Origin: Ga0077527 sp038144955
GTDB taxonomy: Bacteria; Pseudomonadota; Gammaproteobacteria; Burkholderiales; SG8-41
Assembly: GCA_038144955.1 (NCBI GenBank)
Contig: JAYQOT010000018.1
Coordinates: forward strand, 1 to 41,351
Length of the DNA stretch: 41,351 bases
Direction of reading: 5' to 3'
Made by a program: the position numbers and the translations under genes. Below the pieces are notes generated by a model. It did no database searches and had not been told where the DNA came from. It worked only from the letters and a program-made list of their open reading frames with translations. Positions 20,532 through 27,600 of the stretch are shown here, piece after piece (position 1 is the stretch's first letter; the number at the start of each line of letters is the position of its first letter).

Positions 20532-21956
20532 ATGGCCAAATCCTTCGACGTCGTCGTCATCGGCGCCGGTCCCGGCGGCTACATTGCGGCGATCCGTGCC
20601 GCGCAGCTCGGCCTGCAGGTGGCCTGCATCGATGAATGGAGCACGCCGGAAGGCAAGCCCGCGCCGGGAGGCACCTGTACCAATGTCGGCTGCATTCCGT
20701 CCAAGGCGCTGCTGCAGTCCTCGGAGAATTTCGAGCATGCCGGTCACGCTTTCGCCGATCACGGCATACAGGTCAAGGGCCTGGCCATCGACGTTGCGCA
20801 GATGCTCAAGCGCAAGGACAAGGTCGTCAAACAGAACAACGAAGGCATCCTTTACCTGTTCAAGAAGAACAAGGTGACCTTTTTTCACGGCAGGGGATCG
20901 TTTGCCGGCGGCGGTTCCGGGGCTTGGCAGGTCCAGGTGTCGGGCAAGTCAGCGGAAGTGCTGACCGCGAAAAACGTGATCATTGCCACCGGCTCGACCC
21001 CGCGTGCGCTGCCGGACGTTCCGTTCGACAACAAGCTGGTTCTCGACAATGCCGGTGCGCTGGCCATAACCGAAACGCCGAAGAAACTGGGTGTGATCGG
21101 TGCCGGCGTTATTGGTCTGGAGATGGGCAGCGTGTGGCGGCGGCTGGGTGCGGAAGTCACCGTTCTCGAAGCGCTGCCGGCTTTTCTCGGGGCTGCCGAC
21201 GAGCAGGTAGCCAAGGAAGCCCAGAAAGTATTCGCCAAACAGGGCTTGGCCATTCATACCGGGGTCAAGGTCGGCAAGATTACCGCCAAGAAAAACGTCA
21301 CCGTTGAATACACCGACAGTGCCGGTGCTGCGCAGACTCTCACCGTCGACAGGCTGATCGTGTCCATCGGCCGGGTGCCCAACACCGAGGGCCTCAATGC
21401 CAAGGCGGTGGGCCTGAAAATCGATGAACGCGGTTTCGTCGCCGTCGATAACGATTGCAAGACCGGACTGCCCGGGGTGTGGGCGGTGGGTGACGTGGTG
21501 CGCGGGCCGATGCTGGCGCACAAGGCCGAGGAAGAAGGCGTGGCAGTGGCGGAACGCATTGCCGGCAAGCATGGCCATGTCGATTTCAACACCGTGCCCT
21601 GGGTGATCTACACCTCGCCGGAAATCGCCTGGGTCGGCAAGACCGAACAGCAACTGAAAAAGGACGGTGTCAAATACCGCGCAGGATCTTTCCCGTTCAT
21701 GGCCAACGGCCGTGCGCGCGCGCTGGGCGATACCACCGGTTTCGTCAAATTCCTCGCTGACGAGCGCACCGACCGCATCCTCGGCGTGCACATCATCGGG
21801 CCGATGGCGTCCGAGCTGATCGCGGAGGCGGTGGTGGCGATGGAATTCGGTGCTGCCGCGGAAGACATCGCGCTGATCTGCCATGCCCATCCGTCGCTGT
21901 CGGAGTCGATGAAGGAAGCCGCTCTGGCGGTCGGCAATCGCACATTGAACCTGTGA
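20532..21956 (+). CDS. lpdA: Dihydrolipoyl dehydrogenase (E3)
   Basis: Flavoprotein that reoxidises the lipoyl groups of E2 with NAD. The ATG at 20532 immediately after the odhB stop gives 474 residues starting MAKSFDVVVIGAGPGGYIAA; upstream in-frame codons overlap odhB and are not needed. The FAD loop is GAGPGGY, the redox disulfide is in GGTCTNVGCIPSKALL, the NAD loop is GAGVIGLEMGSVWRRLG, and the C-terminal HAHPSLSESMKEA supplies the His-Glu pair. Co-transcription with odhA-odhB is nearly certain. Confidence 0.97.
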   Translation: MAKSFDVVVIGAGPGGYIAAIRAAQLGLQVACIDEWSTPEGKPAPGGTCTNVGCIPSKALLQSSENFEHAGHAFADHGIQVKGLAIDVAQMLKRKDKVVKQNNEGILYLFKKNKVTFFHGRGSFAGGGSGAWQVQVSGKSAEVLTAKNVIIATGSTPRALPDVPFDNKLVLDNAGALAITETPKKLGVIGAGVIGLEMGSVWRRLGAEVTVLEALPAFLGAADEQVAKEAQKVFAKQGLAIHTGVKVGKITAKKNVTVEYTDSAGAAQTLTVDRLIVSIGRVPNTEGLNAKAVGLKIDERGFVAVDNDCKTGLPGVWAVGDVVRGPMLAHKAEEEGVAVAERIAGKHGHVDFNTVPWVIYTSPEIAWVGKTEQQLKKDGVKYRAGSFPFMANGRARALGDTTGFVKFLADERTDRILGVHIIGPMASELIAEAVVAMEFGAAAEDIALICHAHPSLSESMKEAALAVGNRTLNL

Positions 21957-22005
21957 TGATCGTGCGGGGCGATACCCTGCATTGTGACCTGCCGCGCCCT
22001 TGTTG

Positions 22006-23124
22006 ATGAACGCAGCGACTGCTCCGGGTGGATTTGCGGCTTTCCTGCGCCGGCAGGCTGAAGCTCAGGGTTTTTCTCCGGATGAAGACCAGCTGCATGC
22101 CGCGCGTGAACTGCAGCGCGTTGATGACGGTCTGAATCCCGGCAGCCGTGAAGGACGCGGACTGCTTGGCCTGTTTGACCGCCGCCACCGGGTGCGCGGT
22201 GTCTATATCTGGGGCGGCGTCGGTCGCGGCAAGAGCTTCCTGATGGACAGTTTCTTTGCCTATACCCAAGCCGAACGCAAGAAGCGCATCCACTTTCATC
22301 GTTTCATGCAGGAGATCCACAAATCCCTGCACGCGCATCAGGGCCAGGAAGAGCCGATGGCGCTGGTGGCGCGCGACATTGCCGATCAGGTGAAGCTGCT
22401 GTGCCTGGACGAATTCCACGTCACCGATATCACTGATGCGATGCTGATGCGGCGCCTGCTGGAAGGTTTGATGGCGGAAGGGGTGGTGTTGCTGACGACG
22501 TCGAATTTCGCGCCTGATGAACTCTACATGCACGGCCTGCAGCGCACCCAGTTCCTGCCGGCGATCGAGCTGATCAAGACCCGGATGACCGTGGTCAATG
22601 TCGATGGCGGCACCGACTACCGGCTGCGCGAACTCGAGCGTGCCGGAACCTACCACGTGGGACCACAGGCCGATGCCCGCCTCGAGCAGACCTTCAGGAC
22701 GATCGCCGGCGGCGATGGTGATTCCGACGCGCTCGACATCGAAGACCGGTTGATCCGCGTGCGGCGCAGTTCTTCGGGAGTGGCGTGGTTCGATTTTGCC
22801 GAACTGTGCGCAGGCCCACGCGGCAAACCCGATTACATTGAGCTGGGGCGGCGCTACCACACCGTACTGATTTCAGGCGTGCCGTGTTTCACCGGGGCCG
22901 ATGCCGACGTGCTGCGCCGGTTTGTGTGGCTGGTGGATGAGTTTTATGATCGCAGGGTCAAGCTGATGCTGGGTGCTGCGGTGGCTGCCCCCGATCTGGT
23001 GGCTGATGCCACGGACGGCGACGGTTTCCAGGCGCATCTCAATGCGTCGTTGAAGGAACGGCTGGCGAGCCGTCTGACCGAAATGCAGACGCATCAGTAC
23101 CTGGCGTTGGCCCATTTGCCGTGA
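22006..23124 (+). CDS. zapE: ZapE/AFG1-family ATPase
   Basis: AFG1-type P-loop ATPase; the E. coli member ZapE acts at the division septum, and mitochondrial Afg1 helps clear respiratory-complex subunits. 372 residues from the ATG at 22006 (two in-frame TTGs precede it, without a Shine-Dalgarno). Walker A is GGVGRGKSFLMD, Walker B is LLCLDEFHVTDITDAM, followed by the sensor-like LLTTSNFAPDELY. The C-terminal half has DFAELCAGPRG and RRFVWLVDEFYDRRVKL, as in the family. Its position after lpd is common in betaproteobacteria. A link to respiratory complex quality control is inference. Confidence 0.9.
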   Translation: MNAATAPGGFAAFLRRQAEAQGFSPDEDQLHAARELQRVDDGLNPGSREGRGLLGLFDRRHRVRGVYIWGGVGRGKSFLMDSFFAYTQAERKKRIHFHRFMQEIHKSLHAHQGQEEPMALVARDIADQVKLLCLDEFHVTDITDAMLMRRLLEGLMAEGVVLLTTSNFAPDELYMHGLQRTQFLPAIELIKTRMTVVNVDGGTDYRLRELERAGTYHVGPQADARLEQTFRTIAGGDGDSDALDIEDRLIRVRRSSSGVAWFDFAELCAGPRGKPDYIELGRRYHTVLISGVPCFTGADADVLRRFVWLVDEFYDRRVKLMLGAAVAAPDLVADATDGDGFQAHLNASLKERLASRLTEMQTHQYLALAHLP

Positions 23125-23130
23125 GGGAAT

Positions 23131-24120
23131 ATGGAACACAGCAAGGCATTTAGAATATTCAATGAAAACAACAAGATAGAGGGTCGCATCTGCGATGTGC
23201 CGGCGGCCGAGATCGGTCGCGGCGAGATCGTGTTTCGCTGCGCCTGGTCGAGCGTGAACTTCAAGGATGCGCTGGCGGCAACCGGGACCGGCGGCAAGAT
23301 CATCCGCAACTATCCGCTGATCGGCGGCATCGATGCTGCCGGCACCGTGCTCAGTTCCGCTGATCCGCGGTTCAAGCCGGGCGATGAAATCATCTGCACC
23401 AGCTATGACATGGGCGTGGCCCACGACGGCGGCTTTTCCCAGGTCTGCCGCGTACCGGCCGACTGGGTTGTCGCATTACCCAAAGGACTGACCACTTACG
23501 AAGCCATGGCCTTGGGTACTGCCGGCTACACCGCGGGACTCTCGGTCGAACTGCTGGAATTGAACGGCATGGCGCCCAACAACGGCAAGGTGCTGGTCAA
23601 TGGCGCCACCGGCGGAGTGGCGAGTCTGGCAATCGACATGCTGGCAGCCAAGGGTTATTCGGTCACTGCAGTCAGCGGCAAGCCGGATGCCCAAGATTTC
23701 CTGCGCGAACTGGGTGCTTCTGAAATCATTGATCGCAGCAAAATCGAGTTTGGTACACGTCCGCTGGAAAAACCGTTGTGGGCTGCAGCTTTCGATTCAG
23801 TTGGTGGTGACCAACTGGGCTGGCTGACACGGACGCTGCAACCGCAGGGTGTGATCGCGTCCTTCGGCAATGCCGGTGGCATTGAATTCAAGAGCACGGT
23901 CCTGCCTTTCATCCTGCGTGGCATACGGCTGATCGGTGTTGATTCCGCGGCAACACCGATGCCGTTGCGGCGGCGTGTCTGGGACCGGCTTGCCGCGGAC
24001 CTGAAGCCGCCGCATCTGGACAAGATTGCGCAGGTGATCGAGCTTGCAGATTTGCCGGGATATTTCGAACGCATGCTCAAGGGCGGCATACGCGGCCGGG
24101 CAGTGGTCAGGATTTTGTAA
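23131..24120 (+). CDS. acuI: AcuI/YhdH-type acryloyl-CoA reductase (zinc-free MDR family)
   Basis: 329 residues of the medium-chain reductase superfamily, YhdH/AcuI branch, which reduces acryloyl-CoA to propionyl-CoA with NADPH. Diagnostic segments are WSSVNFKDALAATGTGGKI, PLIGGIDAAGTV, the coenzyme loop NGATGGVASLAIDML, the VSGKP segment for NADPH phosphate, and PFILRGIRLIGVDS. The catalytic zinc ligands of alcohol dehydrogenases are absent, as expected. It starts 6 bases after zapE and lies 79 bases before prpE, so it is probably co-expressed with propionyl-CoA synthetase. The older annotation for the family is quinone oxidoreductase. Confidence 0.85.
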   Translation: MEHSKAFRIFNENNKIEGRICDVPAAEIGRGEIVFRCAWSSVNFKDALAATGTGGKIIRNYPLIGGIDAAGTVLSSADPRFKPGDEIICTSYDMGVAHDGGFSQVCRVPADWVVALPKGLTTYEAMALGTAGYTAGLSVELLELNGMAPNNGKVLVNGATGGVASLAIDMLAAKGYSVTAVSGKPDAQDFLRELGASEIIDRSKIEFGTRPLEKPLWAAAFDSVGGDQLGWLTRTLQPQGVIASFGNAGGIEFKSTVLPFILRGIRLIGVDSAATPMPLRRRVWDRLAADLKPPHLDKIAQVIELADLPGYFERMLKGGIRGRAVVRIL

Positions 24121-24199
24121 GTCCCTGCGGGGGATAATATCCCTCCTGCCGGCCCGGATATGATCGAAAATCAACGGGTTGGAAATCCGAGGAGGGGAT

Positions 24200-26095
24200 A
24201 TGGGCAAATACACTGATTTTCATCGCCGCTCCATTCAGGACCGTGATGCGTTCTGGACGGAAGAGGCGAAGCGCATCGACTGGCACAAGCCGTTCAGCAA
24301 GGTTCTCCAGTACGACAGGCCGCCCTTTGCGCGCTGGTTTGTCGGTGGCGAAACCAACCTCTGCCACAACGCGATAGACCGTCATCTTTCAACTCGCGGC
24401 AACCAGCCGGCGCTGGTTTACATCTCGACCGAAACCGGGGCGGAAAAAAGCTACACCTACCGCGAGCTGCATGCCGAGGTGAACGTGATGGCGGCGGTGA
24501 TCGCCGCGCAGGGCGTCAAGCGCGGCGACCGCGTGCTGATCTACATGCCGATGATTCCCGAGGCAGTGTTTGCGATGCTCGCCTGCGCGCGCCTGGGTGC
24601 GGTGCATTCGGTGGTGTTCGGCGGTTTTGCGGCGGCGAGCTGCGCGACCCGGATCGACGATGCCAAACCGAAGTTGCTGATCACGGCAGATGCCGGCATG
24701 CGCGGCGGCAAAGCCATCATCTACAAGCCGCTGGTGGACGAGGCCGTGCGCCTGGCCAGGAATCCGCCGCAGAAGGTGATCATCGTCAATCGCGGCATCG
24801 ACAAGGACCTGAAGCTGGTGGCCGGACGCGACCTGGATTACGCCGCGCTGGCCAGACAGCATGCCGGCGCGCAGGTGCCGGTGACCTGGGTGGAATCCAG
24901 CGAACCTTCCTACATCCTCTACACCTCCGGCACCACGGGCAAACCGAAAGGCGTGCAGCGCGACACCGGCGGCTATGCCGTAGCGCTGGCCGGCTCGATG
25001 GAGCATATCTACTGCGGCCAGCCGGGTGAGGCGATGTTCACCACCTCCGACATCGGCTGGGTGGTGGGGCATTCGTACATCGTTTACGGACCGCTGATCC
25101 GCGGCATGACGACCATTCTCTATGAAGGTCTGCCGATCCGGCCCGACGCCGGCATCTGGTGGAAAATCGTCGCCGACCACAAGGTCAGCGTGATGTTTTC
25201 CTCGCCGACTGCGGCACGGGTGCTGAAGAAGCAGGATCCGGCGTATCTGAGCAAGTACGACCTGTCGTCGCTGAAACACCTGTTTCTGGCTGGAGAACCG
25301 CTGGATGAGCCCACCCATCGCTGGATCCAGGAAGCGCTGAAAAAACCGGTCATTGACCATTACTGGCAGACCGAAACCGGCTGGCCGATCCTGTCTCTGG
25401 CCCCGGGCGTGGAGCCGGCGAAGGTCAAATACGGCACTCCGGGATTTCCGGTCTACGGCTATGACATGAAACTGCTGCGCGAATCGGATGCGAAGGAGAC
25501 TGCGCCGGAGGAGAAGGGTGTGCTGACCATTACGCCGCCGCTGCCGCCGGGCTGCATGACCACGATCTGGGGCGATGACCAGCGCTTCATCGATACCTAT
25601 TTCACCGCGTTTCCGGATCAACTGCTGTATTCGACCTTCGACTTCGGCGTGCGCGACAAGGAAGGCTATACCTTCATCCTCGGTCGCACCGACGACGTCA
25701 TCAACGTCGCCGGGCATCGCATCGGCACCCGCGAAATCGAGGAAGCGGTGCAGTCGCATTCCAACATTGCCGAAGTCGCCGTGGTTGGCGTCAATGATGC
25801 AGTGAAAGGCCAGATGCCGCTGGCGTTTGCGGTGGTCAAGGACGCTTCGAAGGTGGCCGGTGAGGACGCACGCGCTGCGCACGAGAAGGAAGTGATGGCT
25901 GCCGTGGACAAGGCGCTGGGTGCGATTGCGCGGCCCAAGCGCGTCTTGTTCGTGACGCTGCTGCCGAAAACGCGTTCCGGCAAACTGCTGCGACGCTCCA
26001 TCCAGGCGCTGGCCGAAGGGCGCGATCCGGGGGATCTGACCACGATCGAGGATCCCTCGGCGCTGGAACAGATACGCGGTGTCCTCAAGGCTTGA
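24200..26095 (+). CDS. prpE: Propionyl-CoA synthetase PrpE
   Basis: Activates propionate, and in some bacteria acrylate, to the CoA thioester. The ATG at 24200 is chosen because a near-perfect GGAGGGG precedes it; the frame extends 7 codons further upstream without support. 631 residues. ANL-family signatures: YTSGTTGKPKGVQRDTGG (P-loop), YWQTETGWPI, GRTDDVINVAGHRIGTREIE and LPKTRSGKLLRRSI, whose last Lys is the acetylation-regulated, AMP-forming catalytic lysine. The length and the TETGWPI variant fit PrpE rather than Acs. It connects functionally to prpC and prpD on the left. Confidence 0.93.
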   Translation: MGKYTDFHRRSIQDRDAFWTEEAKRIDWHKPFSKVLQYDRPPFARWFVGGETNLCHNAIDRHLSTRGNQPALVYISTETGAEKSYTYRELHAEVNVMAAVIAAQGVKRGDRVLIYMPMIPEAVFAMLACARLGAVHSVVFGGFAAASCATRIDDAKPKLLITADAGMRGGKAIIYKPLVDEAVRLARNPPQKVIIVNRGIDKDLKLVAGRDLDYAALARQHAGAQVPVTWVESSEPSYILYTSGTTGKPKGVQRDTGGYAVALAGSMEHIYCGQPGEAMFTTSDIGWVVGHSYIVYGPLIRGMTTILYEGLPIRPDAGIWWKIVADHKVSVMFSSPTAARVLKKQDPAYLSKYDLSSLKHLFLAGEPLDEPTHRWIQEALKKPVIDHYWQTETGWPILSLAPGVEPAKVKYGTPGFPVYGYDMKLLRESDAKETAPEEKGVLTITPPLPPGCMTTIWGDDQRFIDTYFTAFPDQLLYSTFDFGVRDKEGYTFILGRTDDVINVAGHRIGTREIEEAVQSHSNIAEVAVVGVNDAVKGQMPLAFAVVKDASKVAGEDARAAHEKEVMAAVDKALGAIARPKRVLFVTLLPKTRSGKLLRRSIQALAEGRDPGDLTTIEDPSALEQIRGVLKA

Positions 26096-26123
26096 GTGGC
26101 AATATCGCAAGCATATGTTTTAA

Positions 26124-26654
26124 TTGATAAATTATAAAAACCGGATTTTGCCTTCGCTGAACTATTCGAACACCCTGACCGTGCGCCCTGTGCGCAATGG
26201 TCTTGGCATCGTTGCCCTGAAACCGTTTGCCACCGGAGCGACGGTGTGCGTGATTCGCGGCCGTATCGTCAGCGCCGCTACGGTGTGGCGCTACTGGGAA
26301 TCAGACCCGCGCCGCGGTGCCAACTGTTTCCGCTTTGATACCGGCCACTATCTCGATCCCGAGGGCGAGATCGGCGCCTGGGCCAACCACTCGTGCAATC
26401 CCAACGCCGGTGTGTACAAAACGCCGACCCGGCTGCTGCTCAGGGCTATCCGGCCGATTGCCGCAGGTGAAGAGGTTACGCACGACTATTCGACGCTGCT
26501 CGGCGCCGATGACATCTGGACCATGCGTTGCAACTGCGGGGAGCGCCGCTGTCGCAAGGTGGTGCGCAACATCGCGCGGCTGCCGGCCGTGGTGCTGAAA
26601 CGTTATGTCGGGCTCGGGGCAGTGCCCTATTTCATTCTCGCCGGCATGCGCTGA
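26124..26654 (+). CDS. Small SET-domain protein (putative protein-lysine methyltransferase)
   Basis: 176 residues if it begins at the TTG at 26124; no in-frame ATG exists near the N-terminus and no Shine-Dalgarno was found, so the start could be at a later TTG or GTG (about 26148-26180). The SET fold is shown by GLGIVALKPFATGATV, the pseudoknot motif WANHSCNPNAGV, and GEEVTHDYSTLL, followed by a post-SET-like cysteine cluster MRCNCGERRCRKV. These are the S-adenosylmethionine and lysine-channel elements of SET methyltransferases, found sporadically in bacteria. It is 28 bases downstream of prpE and converges with the next gene with a 5-base gap. Substrate unknown. Confidence 0.8.
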   Translation: MINYKNRILPSLNYSNTLTVRPVRNGLGIVALKPFATGATVCVIRGRIVSAATVWRYWESDPRRGANCFRFDTGHYLDPEGEIGAWANHSCNPNAGVYKTPTRLLLRAIRPIAAGEEVTHDYSTLLGADDIWTMRCNCGERRCRKVVRNIARLPAVVLKRYVGLGAVPYFILAGMR

Positions 26655-26659
26655 AATCT

Positions 26660-26950
26660 TCAGGCCTTGCCGCCGGCCTCCAGGAACAGATAGATCTTCG
26701 CCGCGATCAGCAGGACTTCGATCGTCACCAGCAGCAGGAAAACAACGAATCCCAGATGCTGATCAAGTACCACCCGGGGCGTGATGAGGCGGACCATCCT
26801 GAAAACCGGGCGGGTGATGGTCTTGAAAACGTAGTAAATCGCGTTTTCATCGCGTTTGGCACCGGTGAAGAGGTAGAGCAGGCCCTGCGCCAGCAGGGCC
26901 AGCAGCGCGACTTCGTTGACTGCCTTGAGTATTACTATCAGCTGGAACAT
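26660..26950 (-). CDS. Small membrane protein, YggT-like
   Basis: 96 residues with two hydrophobic segments (about 5-28 and 66-91) separated by a basic stretch with RPVFRMVRLITPRV. Two helices around an R-P/ITP loop resemble the YggT family of small inner-membrane proteins, but I cannot assign it firmly. It follows the TPR gene by 11 bases on the same strand, so the two probably form an operon. The layout resembles the 118-residue protein at 30485-30841. Confidence 0.6.
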   Translation of the reverse strand: MFQLIVILKAVNEVALLALLAQGLLYLFTGAKRDENAIYYVFKTITRPVFRMVRLITPRVVLDQHLGFVVFLLLVTIEVLLIAAKIYLFLEAGGKA

Positions 26951-26961
26951 GAGCGCCGGGT

Positions 26962-27531
26962 TCAGGCAGCGACGCGGCCGGGGTTGATGCCCGTTGCGCG
27001 TTGCAGTTGCGCCGTGACCTTGGGATCAAACTGGCTCAGCCGGAAAATGATCTTGTGCAACTGGTCATGCTGGCCCAGCGCATGGTGCTGAATGCCGAGT
27101 TCGTAGAGCGCATGGGGATTCATCGGTTGCAGTTCCGCGGCGCGCTCGAAGGCGGGAATGGATTCGGCCCGGCGATCCAGTGCGACACAGGAAAGTCCGA
27201 TGCCGAACCAGGAGCGGTCGAGCGCAGGATTGATGGCGACCGATTCCCTGAGGACAGCGAGCGCTTCCTCGTGGCGGTTTTCCTTCTGCAGCAGGAAACC
27301 CAGGTTGAACAGCATGGCGGCATCGCGGGGCTGGGCGCGCAGCACGGCGCGAAAGAGGTCCATGGCGCCGCTGCTGTCGCCCGTTTCGGCACGGAGGTAG
27401 CCGAGGGCGCCGGCCGCGGCCGCATGGCCGGGATCAAGCCTGAGTACGTCTTCGAAGCTGGTCATGGCCTGGCGCTTCAGTCCCAGCATGAGCCAGAACC
27501 GCGCCAGCATGTAGTGAACACCTGATTTCAT
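26962..27531 (-). CDS. Tetratricopeptide repeat protein
   Basis: 189 residues made up of about four 34-residue TPR units (for example AAAAGALGYLRAETGDSSGA, AAMLFNLGFLLQKENRHEEA and the following copies), with the typical Gly8, Ala20 and Pro32 pattern. No signal peptide or catalytic domain is seen, so it is probably a cytoplasmic scaffold. It lies just downstream of the terminator of the symporter operon and upstream of the YggT-like gene. Function unknown. Confidence 0.75.
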   Translation of the reverse strand: MKSGVHYMLARFWLMLGLKRQAMTSFEDVLRLDPGHAAAAGALGYLRAETGDSSGAMDLFRAVLRAQPRDAAMLFNLGFLLQKENRHEEALAVLRESVAINPALDRSWFGIGLSCVALDRRAESIPAFERAAELQPMNPHALYELGIQHHALGQHDQLHKIIFRLSQFDPKVTAQLQRATGINPGRVAA

Positions 27532-27553
27532 GATTGTCGCACTCTAACCCAAA

Positions 27554-27581
27554 ACAAAGCCCGCCATGCGGCGGGCTTTGT
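27554..27581 (-). terminator. Intrinsic terminator of the first symporter operon
   Basis: A perfect 12-bp stem (27554-27565 with 27570-27581) with a 4-base loop is followed on the minus strand by a T-rich tract. It is 20 bases after the stop of the symporter gene at 27601. Confidence 0.88.
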
Positions 27582-27600
27582 CGTGAACGGTTGATAAGGA

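Noticed and set aside
24389..26110. A 573-codon minus-strand open frame opposite prpE
   Set aside because: Antisense shadow of a clear ANL-family synthetase; rich in His, Arg and Gln with no domain.
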